From VAZQ01 sp963816745 (GTDB lineage: Bacteria > Pseudomonadota > Alphaproteobacteria > Rhizobiales > Xanthobacteraceae), in NCBI GenBank assembly GCA_963816745.1, contig CAWFLQ010000007.1:204861-268860 (forward strand): a DNA stretch of 64,000 nucleotides, in the 5' to 3' direction. Below, piece after piece: positions 35,882 through 45,965 of this stretch. The position numbers were made by a program, and so were the translations under genes. Each line of letters starts with the position of its first letter. Within the stretch, counting starts at the first letter, position 1. Below the pieces are notes generated by a model. It was not told the origin of the DNA and searched no databases. It worked only from the letters and a program-made list of their open reading frames with translations.

Positions 35882-36872
35882 CGGTAGGCGCCCCCCGCCT
35901 CGCCGACGGTGCAAGAACCGTGAGTCAAAAACAGGCCCTGGAGACAGGAGCCGATATCCGTGTCGAAGGTCCGCATTCCGTGAATGGAGACCGATACAGG
36001 ACCCCGAGTATGGCGCGGAACGGCGCCGTTTGTGCGACCACTAGCGATTCAGGGCGGGAGACGAGACTGGCTGGCTGAGGATGCAGTCAGATGCGAACCA
36101 GTCTCAGGTTTCAAATTCCCTGATAACCGGGAAAATACAGGGAATTTCGTGCATTTCGGTCAGGGATTTTGATTGCAAGCGTTCAATACGTGCAGCACGC
36201 TTCCGATACTTGCAGTAGGATTCCCTACGCACTGGAACAGGGAATTTTGAAATCCGGAACAGAGAATTGAAATAGATCAAATGGGAGTTTGCCTCCCCGT
36301 TAGTCCGTTGAGCAACGCTGAGCTCAGCTGGGCGCCGGCGCGAGAAGGGTCCGAAGCCAAGACCATCCGCCGACTGGGCACTCGGCCCAATGACCGGCAG
36401 CCTCGGTGGACTTACCCGGCGACGGCCAGCTCACCGTCTTCCGTCGCGGGACTTCGAATCACCGAACCTAGAATCTCGCGAAACGAGTGGATACAGAGAT
36501 CTTTAAATCGTTTGCGCCCGATAAACCATTGTAACATCTAACATTTCACCCTCGCATTTCCCTTGACTCCCGGGTGCATTTCTTCATGCACGGGGTCGGA
36601 TGATATTCTTCGCCGGCCTTGAGCAATTCTCGGTGGGCGGGGGATTGTCAGTCAGGCCCGCAGGCGATGCCTGCCGGAAAGGTATCCCCGGTGAGGCCGG
36701 GGACCGCAAACTGCCAAAACGGCTGACGGTCGGATGGGCAGTAAGCTCCTGCAGAAACCGTGACGCGGTCTGCGTGGATAAGATCCGAGCCTGAGCTCCC
36801 AACACAACTTGGTCTGAAACCGATGCAGGTCGGAGCGTGCGCGCTTTGGCCTGCCTGGCAAAGGAGGGGCTC
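35882..36872. other. About 1 kb without a supported gene
   Basis: Only short, unconvincing frames are present. The segment around 36080-36290 is AT-richer than its surroundings and has repeated AGGGAATTT-like words (near 36139, 36239, 36262). It may be island junction DNA. Confidence 0.4.
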
Positions 36873-37620
36873 ATGCCCACGATTCAATGCGTCACCATTG
36901 ACGCGCTCAAGCCGAATGCCCGCAACGCGCGGACGCACTCGAAGAAACAGATCCGTCAGATCGCCGATAGCATCACCGCGTTTGGATTTGTCGTGCCGGT
37001 CTTGGTCAACGAAAAGGGCGTCATCATCTCCGGTCACGGTCGGTATGCGGCATCAAAGCTGCTCGGCATCAGGGACGTGCCCGCAATCGAGATTCAGGGA
37101 CTGTCCGAGGCCAAGCGCCGCGCTCTCGCACTTGCCGACAACCGGATCGCCGAAGCCGCCGGCTGGGACCGTGAACTCCTGGCGGCGGAGCTCCCCGAGC
37201 TGGCGGATCTCCTGGTGATCGAGGGCCTCGACATCGCGATCACCGGCTTTGCTCCGGTGGAGATCGACCAGCTCACCGCGGACTTCGAGGAAGACCCTTC
37301 GGATCCCGCTGACACCGTCGATTCTGCGTGGGAGACGGCGACGCCTGTAACCAAGCCGGGCGACCTCTGGCAATTGGGCAATCACCGCCTCCTCTGTGGT
37401 GATGCACGCGGCGCCGACGACCTCGCTCATCTGATGGGCGGAGGCGCCGCTGCCATGGCCTTCCTGGATCCGCCCTACAATGTCCGCGTCCGCGACATCG
37501 TGGGTCGAGGTCAGGTCAAGCATGCCGAGTTCGCGATGGCGTCCGGGGAGCTCTCGCGCGCCGGTTTCGTGGAGTTCCTCAAGACTACGCTGGAGGCAGC
37601 CGCGGCCGTCTCCCGTGAAG
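36873..37620 (+). pseudogene. ParB-domain/adenine-specific DNA methyltransferase, 3' truncated
   Basis: The first 110 residues are a ParB/Srx nuclease-like domain (LKPNARNARTHSKKQI, GFVVPVLVNEKGVIISGHGR, ALALADNRIAE). A methyltransferase begins at residue about 160 (LGNHRLLCGDA, AMAFLDPPYNV: the DPPY motif IV). Family resemblance stops after AAAVSREG near 37620; the frame then runs through foreign sequence to 37850. GGAGGGGCTC gives the start. ParB-MTase fusions are usual in phages and islands and methylate N6-adenine or N4-cytosine; this one should be inactive because the SAM-binding half is missing. Confidence 0.75.
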
Positions 37621-37715
37621 GCGAAAGGCGGCTGCCACCTCCTTACTTGATGGAGATGCGCAAGTATTTCGGTACAAACGGAGAGTTGTCGTTGGGGCTG
37701 CCGGAGTGGGGCGCC

Positions 37716-37817
37716 TCCAACCGCCCGGCGATAGGTATCGCTGTCTCTCGCGCCATAGCTCATCAGGCCGCCCGCTACGACAAACTCCCGAATGTTGGCA
37801 ATCGCCGGCAGGCCACA
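37716..37817 (-). pseudogene. Fragment of an ABC-type substrate-binding protein (ABC_sub_bind)
   Basis: CGLPAIANIREFVVAGGLMSYGARDSDTYRRA is the conserved C-terminal block of these rhizobial lipoproteins (usual form REFAAAGGLMSYG). Sequence on both sides does not continue the family. It lies where the methyltransferase was broken, on the opposite strand. Confidence 0.6.
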
Positions 37818-37881
37818 TGTCCTGCAGTATGGCATCGCTCCGGGGCTTGAGTTGGGAGTCACGCGTCCAGGCGCGGAAAGA

Positions 37882-38370
37882 TCACTTCTCGACAACGAAG
37901 AGCGGCTTTCCTTTCTCCGCGAAATAGGTGGCGAGCTCAGCTGCGTGGCCGCTGCCGACGTTCTTGACCGCGTGGACTACTCCGTACGGGATGAACAGGA
38001 CCTCGCCGGCCTTGAGCGTTACTGGAGGCCTGCCGTCAAGCTGATACTCCAGCAAACCTTCGACGACATAGACGAGTTCTTCGCCTGGATGCGAGTGCCT
38101 GGGAGCCGCCGCCCCCGCGGGGATGTCAACGATCGCCTGAATGACTTCGCGTCCGGCAACGCTGAGATCGTACTGCATGAGATCAGTGCGCTTGATCCCC
38201 GGCAGTTTGGGCGTCTTAGGAGCCGCTTCGCCTGCGGGTGCGGCGGCCAATTGCGACGGGAGCAGGCTTGCCGTACCGAGGGCAGCGAGACCCATCGTGC
38301 CGATCGCTGCCTGGCTCAAAAGCCAGCGGCGATTCTGGTTGACATTTTCGGTCTTTCTGATCGTGTCCAT
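37882..38370 (-). CDS. Tat-exported cupin-domain protein
   Basis: A 162-residue protein. A twin-arginine-type leader (NQNRRWLLSQAAIGTMGLAALG, ending LLPSQLAAA) is followed by one cupin barrel: PRHSHPGEELVYVVEG (metal-binding HxH with downstream Glu), LKAGEVLFIPYGVVHAVKN (second His). Such single cupins bind Mn, Fe or Zn and act as small dioxygenases, isomerases or sensors. GGAGACAAGCC sets the start. It lies 41 bases after the epoxide hydrolase and shares that protein's leader sequence. Confidence 0.83.
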   Translation of the reverse strand: MDTIRKTENVNQNRRWLLSQAAIGTMGLAALGTASLLPSQLAAAPAGEAAPKTPKLPGIKRTDLMQYDLSVAGREVIQAIVDIPAGAAAPRHSHPGEELVYVVEGLLEYQLDGRPPVTLKAGEVLFIPYGVVHAVKNVGSGHAAELATYFAEKGKPLFVVEK

Positions 38371-38411
38371 GGCTTGTCTCCGAATTTGAACAAGTTGCTT
38401 TTGGTTTGATG

Positions 38412-39738
38412 TCACGAGGATTGGCGCAGCGGCCGGAACGCGGAGCGGAGCTCGGCGCTGAAGAGTTCGGGCTGCTCCCACGCGGCGAAGTGGCCGCCCT
38501 TGTCGACCTCATGGAAGTAGATGAGGTTGCGATAGGCGCGCCGCGCCCATGTCTCCGGGGCGCGATAGGTCTCCCCCGGAAAGACCGTGATGGCGACCGG
38601 GAGCGAGATCTCGGCAGTCCTCTCCGTAGCCGCACTCGTAACGCTGCGTCCGCCGTATTCCCAATACAGTCGCGCCGCCGAGGTCGCGGTGTTCGTCAGC
38701 CAGTACAGCGTTACTTCGTCCAGCACCTCGTCAGGAGACTTTTCGGGATCGCCGCTGCTGTACGTCCAATCGCGAAAAGCCTGGATGACCGAGCAACCAC
38801 GCCGCCAGGCCTGCGGGAGAGTCCGTCAACCCGTAGCCGATGGTCTGCGGCCCCGTGCCCATCATCGCAGCGTAGGACCTGCTCCCCTTTTTGGCGGATG
38901 CGCTGAGTACGTCGAACGTCGCGCGCTCCTTTTCGGAAAGCCCAGCCGGCGCGGGCCCGCCAGCGGCGATCGCCGCGACCACCTCGGGCGGTACGACCGC
39001 CGGCAAGTTGATGTGGATGCCGAGCAGGCCCGCCGGCGCCAGACGTGCCATCGCACTGGAGACGGGCGAGCCCCAGTCGCCGCCCTGGGCGACGTAGCGC
39101 GTGTAGCCAAGACGCTTCATCAGCTCCGCCCAAACTCGCGCGATGCGGTCGGGGCCCCAACCGGCGTCCGTCGGTTTCTCGGAGAAGCCGAAACCGGGCA
39201 TCGAAGGCATAACCAGGTCGAAGGCGTCTTCCGCGCCTCCACCATGAGCCGTGGGATCGGTGAGCGGGCCGACGGTCTTGAGCAGCTCGAACACCGAGCC
39301 GGGCCAGCCGTGCGTCATGATCAGCGGCAGGGCGTTCGGATGACGCGAGCGCACGTGGATGAAGTGGATATCGAGGCCGTCGATCCGGGTCATGAACTGA
39401 GGCAAGGCGTTGAGCTTCGCTTCCGCCTTTCGCCAGTCGTAGCCGGTGCCCCAGTATTCCACGAGCGGCTTCAGCTTCGCGAGCTGTATGCCCTGCGACC
39501 GGTCATTGACGGTCTCCCGGTCGGGCCAGCGCGTGGCGGCAATGCGCGCACGAAGATCGACGAGGTCCTTGTCCGGCACATTGACGCTGAAGGGACGAAT
39601 GGCATCGTTCGCTGACGTGGCAGCCAGTTGTGATGGGAGCAGGCCCGCGGTACCTGCGGCGACAATGCCCATCGCGGCTGTGCCCAACAGCCGGCGGCGA
39701 TCCTGGTTGATGTGTTCGCGGACCTTGCTTGTGTCCAT
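38412..39738 (-). pseudogene. Tat-exported epoxide hydrolase (EHN alpha/beta hydrolase), one frameshift
   Basis: The joined product is about 440 residues. A Tat leader (NQDRRRLLGTAAMGIVAAG, LLPSQLAATSA) is followed by the EHN cap (IRPFSVNVPDKDLVDLRARI, WGTGYDWRKAEAKLNALPQF), LIMTHGWPGSVFELL (HGWPG oxyanion) and GGDWGSPV (nucleophile Asp). In the second frame come VAITVFPGETYRAPETWARR and KGGHFAAWEQPELF (catalytic His). One surplus base near 38785 separates WLLG from VIQAFRDWTYSSGD. It would open epoxides to diols in the periplasm. AGGAGAGGCCC precedes ATG 39738. Confidence 0.82.
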
Positions 39739-39824
39739 GGGCCTCTCCTGGGTTCAGGGGTTTTCTCGGCTGCACTTGCGTGCTGGCCAACACGTACGCC
39801 TGCGCGGCAGAAATCGCCCGTTAT

Positions 39825-39838
39825 GCGTTGTTAAACGC
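39825..39838. promoter_or_regulatory. Possible operator in the divergent promoter region
   Basis: GCGTTGTTAAACGC is a short palindrome (GCGTT/AACGC) followed by TATTAACCGC, within the 194 bases between the divergent hydrolase and regulator genes. It is a reasonable binding site for the winged-helix regulator, but it is short. Confidence 0.25.
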
Positions 39839-39932
39839 TATTAACCGCTGTCAGGCGCCGCTCTGTATGGTGCGGGGACGACCCTTGACCTAAAGTGCGG
39901 CCCGGGCCCGGGCGGCTCCGAAAGAAGACGCC

Positions 39933-42794
39933 ATGGTGACAGCGGCAGGTCAGGCCAAGGACCAATTGTCGTTTGGTCCATTCAATTTGATCGCGAGCGA
40001 AAGGCTCCTCACAAAGGAGGGCATCCCCGTAGAATTGGGGGCGCGCGCGCTCGACATTCTGATTGCTCTGACATCCGCGCCGAATGAAGTCGTCAGCAAG
40101 AAGGATCTGATGTCGCGGGTTTGGCCCGACGTCACCGTTGAAGAAGGCAGCTTGCGGGTTCACATGGCCAGCCTGCGCAAGGCGCTGGGCGACGGAAAGG
40201 ATGGCGCGCGATACATCACGACTCTTGCGGGACGGGGCTATTGCTTCGTCGCGCCGATCTCGCGGCTAGCAGCTCCGCGCGAAGATGCGTCCGCTGCCGC
40301 CGCCAATTTTCCGCACGCCAATCTTCCCAGCCGCCTGAGCCGAATGGTCGGCCGGGATGACGACGTTCTCAAGCTGTCGGCTCAGCTGACTGCGTCGCGC
40401 TTTGTCACCATCGTCGGCGCCGGCGGCGTCGGCAAGACGACAGTTGCGGTGGCCGTTGCGACATCACCTGACCGAATCCTTCGCGGGTTCCGTGCTGTTC
40501 GTCGATCTTGGAATGCTGAGCGATCCCAAGCTCGTGACCACCGGCGTCGCCTCCATGCTGGGGTTGTCGGTTCAGTCCGACGATGCCACGGCCGGGCCTG
40601 ATTGCATATCTGCGTGACAAGCGCATTCTTCTGATCCTCGACACCTGCGAACATCTCATAGACGCGGTCGCCGCGCTGGCGGCAAGCCTCATGGAGGCAG
40701 GCGCCGCAGGTGCACATCCTCGCGACCAGCCGCGAGGCGCTCCGGATCGAGGGCGAGCACGTTTACAGACTGGATGCGCTGGCGTGTCCGCCGGACGCCC
40801 CGGATCTCACCGCGGCGGCTGTTCAGAAATTCCCGGCAGTGCAGCTGTTCGTGGAGCGCGCGGTCGCCAGCGGCGCCCATTTGGACATCAGCGATCTGGA
40901 CGCGCCCATCGTCGCGAGCATCTGCCGAAAACTTGACGGCGTGGCGCTCGCGATCGAGCTGGCGGCCCGGCGCGTTGAATCCTACGGCCTGCAGCAGACC
41001 GCCGCGCTTCTCGATCAGCGTCTGACGCTGCTGTGGCTTGGATCGCGCACGGCGCCGCCACGCCAGAAGACGTTGCAGGCCACGCTCGACTGGAGCTACG
41101 GGCTCCTGTCCGAGCTCGAACGCGTGGTGCTTCGCCGGCTCGCGGTGTTCGTTGGACATTTCACGCTCGATGCGGCGCTGGAGGTCGCAGCAAGCGCGCC
41201 GCTCGATCAGTCGACCGTCTTCGGCGCGATCGACAGCCTCGTCGCCAAGTCGATGGTGGCCACCCGTCCCATCGGGGCCATGATGCGCTACCGGCTTCTC
41301 GACACGACCCGCGCCTACGCTCTCGACATCAGGATTGACGACACCGAGCTTGCCGACCTGGCGGTGCGTCATGCGAACCTATTACCGGCGCTGGCTGGAG
41401 CAGACCGGGACCGAATGGTCGACCTTGTCGACCGGGACGGAACGGGCGCCGCACTTCGCCGACCTCAACAATGTTCGCGCGGCGTTGGAATGGTGTTTCG
41501 GTGAAAACGGCAACGCGGAAATCGGCGTCGAGCTTGCAGCCGCTGCCGCGCCCGTCTTCTTGGCGATGTCACTGTTGCCTGAATGTCATCGCTGGTCGGA
41601 GCGTGCGCTGCTCGCTCTCGATGATGAGAGCCGCGGCGGCCGCGAGGAAATGCAGCTCCAGGCGTGCCTGGGCCATGTCGTTGATGTTTACCCGCGGCCA
41701 CAGCGACGCGGCACGCGCGGCGTTGAACAGAAGCCTCGCCATTGCCGAAGCGCGCGGCGACCTCCTCAACGAGGTGCGCCTGCTCGGCCTGCTGCACATG
41801 TACCACTTGCGCGGCGGCGATTTTAAGATCTTCGCTGCAATATGCGAAGCGGAGTTCCAAGATCGCCGGCACGCTTGGCGACGCCGGGGCGACCGCGCTG
41901 GCACATGCGCTGTTGGGGATTTCACTCCATCTCATGGGCAATCTGAGCGACGCCCGCGTGGAGCTGGAGGCAGCGCTTGAGCCTGGACCAGACTCGCCGA
42001 CTAGCCGCACAATCTATTTCGGCTTTGACCACTATCGCTGGTCCGGAACGGCGCTGACCACAACCCTTTGGCTGCAGGGCTATCCGGCGAAGGCAACGGC
42101 AAGAGCCCATCAACGATCAAAGATGCCGAGCGGATGCACCATCCGGTGTCGCTCGCGATCATGCTGAATTCCGTCGCGCTTCTGCTGTGGACCGGCGATC
42201 TCGAGTTCGCCGAACAGCAACTGGATTGGTTTATCTCCCGCGCGGAGTCGCAATATTTCGGGCCTTATCTCGACGTCGGCCACGGCCTCAGGGGCGAGCT
42301 TGCGATCCGCCGCGGCGAAGTCAAGGCCGGCGTCGAGATGTTGCGCAGTTGCCTGGAGAAGCTTCATGCAGCGCGCTACGAGCGCTTCACCACGCGATTC
42401 CACATCGTGCTCACCCGCGGACTGGCGGCCAGCGGACAGTTCTTGGAAGGCGTCGACGCTGGTGAATGAAACGATCCGGCGGATCGAGGCCAAGGGTGAT
42501 ACCTCTTACATGCCGGAGCTTCTGCGTCTGAAAGGCAGCATTCTTTTGGCAATGCCGAAGCCTCGTATCGAGGATGCCGAAGCGTGTTTCATGCAATCGC
42601 TTGAATTGAGCCGCGCCCATGGTTCGCGCGCCTGGGAGCTGCGAACCGCAACCGATCTCGCGGCGCTATGGGCCGGGCAGGGACGCCCCAACGAAGCGCG
42701 CGCGCTGTTGCTGCCGGTCTTCGAGCAATTCACCGAGGGCTTGGACACGGCGGATCTCAAAACTGCTAGACTTCTGCTGACGACGTTGAGCTAA
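39933..42794 (+). pseudogene. Winged-helix / NB-ARC ATPase / TPR transcriptional regulator, multiply frameshifted
   Basis: Stitched, this is about 950 residues. An OmpR-type winged helix (FGPFNLIASERLLTKEG, LGARALDILIALTSAPNEVVSK, LRVHMASLRKALGDG, GRGYCFVAP) is followed by an NB-ARC-type ATPase. That has Walker A in IVGAGGVGKTTVAVAVA, Walker B in ILLILDTCEHLID, ILATSREALRIEGEHVY and LDGVALAIELAARRV. A TPR-like C-terminus covers the rest. The frame changes eight times (near 40480, 40600, 40705, 41375, 41690, 41845, 42100 and 42460), all but one by one surplus base. These proteins are ATP-dependent STAND-type activators. It is divergent from the hydrolase-cupin pair and probably controls it. 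Confidence 0.78.
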
Positions 42795-42999
42795 CTGCAA
42801 TTGATGAGGCGCGCTACGCTGTCACCGGCGCAAGCGATCCGATCTTGCCTGTTGGGCACTGTGCAACCTCAGGGTAGGGGGAGCGTCTCGATGTCCGTAC
42901 GCGGCTTCGATGTCTGGAGTCGCACCTGCCCCGTCGAACGATGAGGACTAACGCGCAACGCGCGGTGAAGGCGGGTACTCCATTCGGGGCACGAGCGGT

Positions 43000-43533
43000 T
43001 CAACGCTTCTGGTATGGGTGGAAGATGTAGTCCTTCGCTTTCGCGGCCACATGGCACGCGTGTCCGCAGTTTGAGGGGCTAGGATCGGCCGCGAACGTGT
43101 CGGATGCGGCTTCGTAGTTGAACAGCGCGTATCCCCATCCGCCGCTATCCGGAAATCTCTTGCTGTCCTTTTCGATGACGAAAGCTTGCGTGAAGACCTC
43201 CGGCACATCCACGACGAAGGGGGCCTCCGTGCTCTTCTTCGGCTTCCACTGGAGCTTCACGATCTTGGAGCCATCCGGGAAAGGCTGGCCATTGTTCGGA
43301 ACGCCGGCCTTGTACGCCTCGATCATGGTTGGATTGGCGACGATCACCTTGAGCACTTCGTCGGTCCGGGCGGACGAGACCGCCGCCCAGTCCTCGTACC
43401 CTTTGAAGTCCGAGAACGCGATTCCGCTCGGCGACGTTAGCGAGTACTTGTCTTGCCCGTAAGCGGCCATGCCGGTTAGGACGGCGAGCACTGCCGTAGC
43501 TATTGCAATGATGAGTTTGCTCTTGCGTTTCAT
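43000..43533 (-). CDS. Cytochrome P460-family protein
   Basis: A 177-residue periplasmic protein with a signal peptide (MKRKSKLIIAIATAVLAVLTGMAAYG). The P460 fold shows as FKGYEDWAAVSS, EVLKVIVANPTMIEAYKAG, FPDGSKIVKLQWKPK, GGWGYALFNYE and a C-terminal heme-attachment region NCGHACHVAAKAKDYIFHPY. Spacing is CX3CH rather than CX2CH, which I believe is usual in this subfamily. P460 proteins oxidise hydroxylamine or bind NO; many in heterotrophs are of unknown function. AAGGAAGGGTCAGCC gives the start. Confidence 0.85.
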   Translation of the reverse strand: MKRKSKLIIAIATAVLAVLTGMAAYGQDKYSLTSPSGIAFSDFKGYEDWAAVSSARTDEVLKVIVANPTMIEAYKAGVPNNGQPFPDGSKIVKLQWKPKKSTEAPFVVDVPEVFTQAFVIEKDSKRFPDSGGWGYALFNYEAASDTFAADPSPSNCGHACHVAAKAKDYIFHPYQKR

Positions 43534-43629
43534 GGCTGACCCTTCCTTGATTGTCGCCAACGCGGAGCGTGGAACCGATCTATAGCAGTCTTTGGCCAAG
43601 ATCAGGCATGGGTTCCGACCAATTTCAAG

Positions 43630-44310
43630 TCAGCTGCCACCAAGCCCCGCGCAAATGTCCGCTCGGTCATAAACGAGAATTCTTAGCGCGAAGCATAAAG
43701 AGTCCGCTTTTGGGCGGATAGCGACCCCCGGCCCTTCCGCTGTCACGAGCTGGCGGGCAGGGACGTGGGGGAGGGTGAGGGCCGAAGCGGCACGAACCGG
43801 AGCGCTGGAGCGAGTGCGGATAGACATGTCCGCGTTGTTCACCAGCGAGGAGACCCAGACCGTCATGCCCGGCTCGAAGGCGGTCGCATCGCTTGGCGGA
43901 TCAAGCCGCAGCCGAGCCAAGCACGTGGCATTGGCCAAGTCGTGCGGATGGGTGGGCTTATCAAGCGCCTTTATATATTTCGGCGAGGCCACAGGTTCGA
44001 GCTTGTCTCGATGAAGCGTCGAGCGAGGAGTCCTTTAGCGACTTGCTCCAGCGAATGGCAAGGTCGATACTTTCCTCCACCAGATCGACGATCCGGTCGT
44101 GAGGATGAGCTCGAGCGACACATCCGGATACTTCGCCGTATAGGCCCGTGCAATGCGCGGCAGAAGGGCGTGGCCCAGATCGGCCGGCACCGTGACCTTG
44201 AGGACACCGGAGGTTTCGCTTTCGCCGACTGAAGCGCAGCTTCAGCGGTGTCATGGGGCAAGTCTCGATTTGGAAAGCTACCGAGCACTTTGCTGACGAC
44301 TGCCATTCCA
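43630..44310 (-). pseudogene. LysR-family regulator, remnant of the effector domain
   Basis: Fragments in different frames assemble into a LysR effector-binding domain: GVLKVTVPADLGHALLPRIARAYTAKYPDVSLELIL, then DLVEESIDLAIRWSKSLKDSSLD, then ASPKYIKALDKPTHPHDLANATCLARLRLDP. At least two frameshifts separate them and the helix-turn-helix N-terminus is missing. Confidence 0.65.
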
Positions 44311-44351
44311 ATCCAGTGCATAAGCCGTGAGGTCATCATACTTGCGGTTCT

Positions 44352-44561
44352 GTGCCAGTCGCGACCAAGATCCTGAAGGACAAGTCGGACTATGCGGATA
44401 TCAAAGCCACCAGCTTGGCCGCGCTGGAACAATTCGGCGATGACGCTGCGCTCGGCAAGGACAAGGCCCTGATGCAAAGCGTCACTCGCTTCAAGTCATC
44501 TAAGACGCCAGCGAAATACAAGCAGACCGCGCGTCGTTTCCTCAGCAAGTACGGTCAGTAA
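44352..44561 (+). CDS. Small helical protein, probable C-terminal remnant of a HEAT-type protein
   Basis: A 69-residue frame (MPVATKILKDKSDYADIKATSLAALEQFG, ending RRFLSKYGQ) that reads like the last HEAT/armadillo repeats of a longer protein. No ribosome site precedes it and LysR debris lies just upstream, so the gene is probably 5' truncated. It ends one base before the SCO-like gene, as in an operon. Confidence 0.5.
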   Translation: MPVATKILKDKSDYADIKATSLAALEQFGDDAALGKDKALMQSVTRFKSSKTPAKYKQTARRFLSKYGQ

Positions 44562-44562
44562 T

Positions 44563-45723
44563 ATGGCGTTCTCCGGCAACGCAACGCGCGCGGTGTCGGA
44601 AGACGAGTTCGCCAGTCTGGTCAACTTGCTTGCCGCCGATCCGGTCGGCAGCGCGCAGCTCACGGATTTGCTACGCGAAGAACATCCCGTCTACGACGGG
44701 CGAGGGACGGCGACCGTCGTACGCATGCGAGGCTGGATTCTGCTCGCGCTGGCGCGCTCCGGGCTCTCCGATCAAGCGCTGATCTTCGTGCTTGAAGAGC
44801 TCGACACGGGTATTGATGCTTACTTGGTTGCCGCGGCCGCCCGGGCACTGCGTTCTTATGCGCAACCGAATGAAACTTTTGCGCCGTTCGTCGTGCGTGC
44901 CCTCAACCAGATTCGATACCATGACGAACCGATGTCGTTCGAGAGCTACGGCGAGTACGCCACGTCATCCACTGGGACGGGCGCGGTATCCGAATTGCTG
45001 GCAACCCTGGCCTGGCTCGGTCCGAACGCGCGGGCGGTTCTGCCCCAGCTCGAGCGCTGGCGCGCTGAGCACGGGCTGTCACGGAAGCTGCGACTCGATC
45101 TCGATCGGGTTCTGCAGGTAATCCGCGGGCCCGCCGACGGCGTTCCATCGTGCTGCGGTGGCTTGCCGGAAGGCGGAAGTATCTCGATCCGAACGTCGAT
45201 TGCTCGCTTTGAGTCCAAATCGATCGACTCCATCGTGATGCAGGATCAAGACGGGAAGTTGCTGAAGTTCGTCGAATTCTTCAGTGGCAGCCCGTCCATC
45301 GTGGTCTTCTTCTATACACGGTGCGATAATCCGATGAAGTGCTCGCTCAGCGTCACGAAACTTGCGCGCGTCCAGACATTGCTCGACGCGCAAGGTCTCG
45401 CGAAGCGCATCCGCACGGCTGCGATCACGTACGATCCAGAGTTCGATCGGGCCGAACGGTTACGCGTCTACGGCAAGGACCGCGCCGTACGTATGGATGA
45501 AAATCACCGGATGCTACGGGCCATCGAGGGCAATGATGCGCTGCGCGAGTATTTCGCGCTCGGCGTCAATTTCATTGAGTTGCTGGTGAACCGCCACCGC
45601 ATCGAGCTTTACATCCTTGATGCCGCGGGACGGATCGCGGTTTCCTTTGAACGTCTCCACTGGGATGAGGAGCAAATTGTGACCCGCGCGGTCGAGACGT
45701 TGAAGGAAAAAGGAGTATGGTAG
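44563..45723 (+). CDS. SCO1/SenC-like thioredoxin-fold protein with N-terminal HEAT-like domain
   Basis: A 386-residue protein without a signal peptide. Residues 1-190 are helical with repeat-like pairs (RMRGWILLALARSGLSDQAL, AYLVAAAARALRSYAQ, LLATLAWLGPNARAVLPQL). Residues 210-386 are SCO-like: FVEFFSGSPSIVVFFYTRCDNPMKCSLSVTKLARVQ carries a CX5C pair instead of the copper-binding CX3C, and NFIELLVNRHRIELYILDAAGRIAVSF follows; the expected downstream His may be in LHWDEEQ. SCO proteins deliver copper or reduce thiols for cytochrome oxidase. A cytosolic or non-copper role is possible here. Confidence 0.72.
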   Translation: MAFSGNATRAVSEDEFASLVNLLAADPVGSAQLTDLLREEHPVYDGRGTATVVRMRGWILLALARSGLSDQALIFVLEELDTGIDAYLVAAAARALRSYAQPNETFAPFVVRALNQIRYHDEPMSFESYGEYATSSTGTGAVSELLATLAWLGPNARAVLPQLERWRAEHGLSRKLRLDLDRVLQVIRGPADGVPSCCGGLPEGGSISIRTSIARFESKSIDSIVMQDQDGKLLKFVEFFSGSPSIVVFFYTRCDNPMKCSLSVTKLARVQTLLDAQGLAKRIRTAAITYDPEFDRAERLRVYGKDRAVRMDENHRMLRAIEGNDALREYFALGVNFIELLVNRHRIELYILDAAGRIAVSFERLHWDEEQIVTRAVETLKEKGVW

Positions 45724-45817
45724 CAGCATTCAAGCCTAACGTATTGATTGATCGATGTCTGACGACCCGAGACTCGTACGTACAGGTCGCATCCCACGAC
45801 AATGACCGCTTAGGGTG

Positions 45818-45965
45818 TCCTTTCCGAAAATGTGATCCGGCCTGAATTAGCGTCGTGAGGTAGAATCATCGCATCATTTGGGCCGATGGCTGCGATCCTG
45901 CCCTTGCTCGTGATGTTCGTCGCCAACATACTCAAGTCGCGATGCAGGCTTGAAGCCGAGAACGT
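45818..45965 (+). pseudogene. Left-end relic of an rve-type insertion sequence
   Basis: TGTCCTTTCCGAAAATGTG resembles the complement of the IS end at 53284-53303 (ATTTCGGAAAGGACAG). It is followed by an ATG opening MAAILPLLVMFVANILKSRCRLEAENV, the start of a related transposase. The rest is replaced by the inverted-repeat arm. Confidence 0.55.

Noticed and set aside
36445..36475. tRNA-like GGACTTCGAATCACC word
   Set aside because: No cloverleaf could be built around it; acceptor and anticodon stems are missing.
37621..37850. Continuation of the ParB-methyltransferase frame to 37850
   Set aside because: No methyltransferase similarity after AAAVSREG; the opposite strand carries an ABC-binding-protein block.
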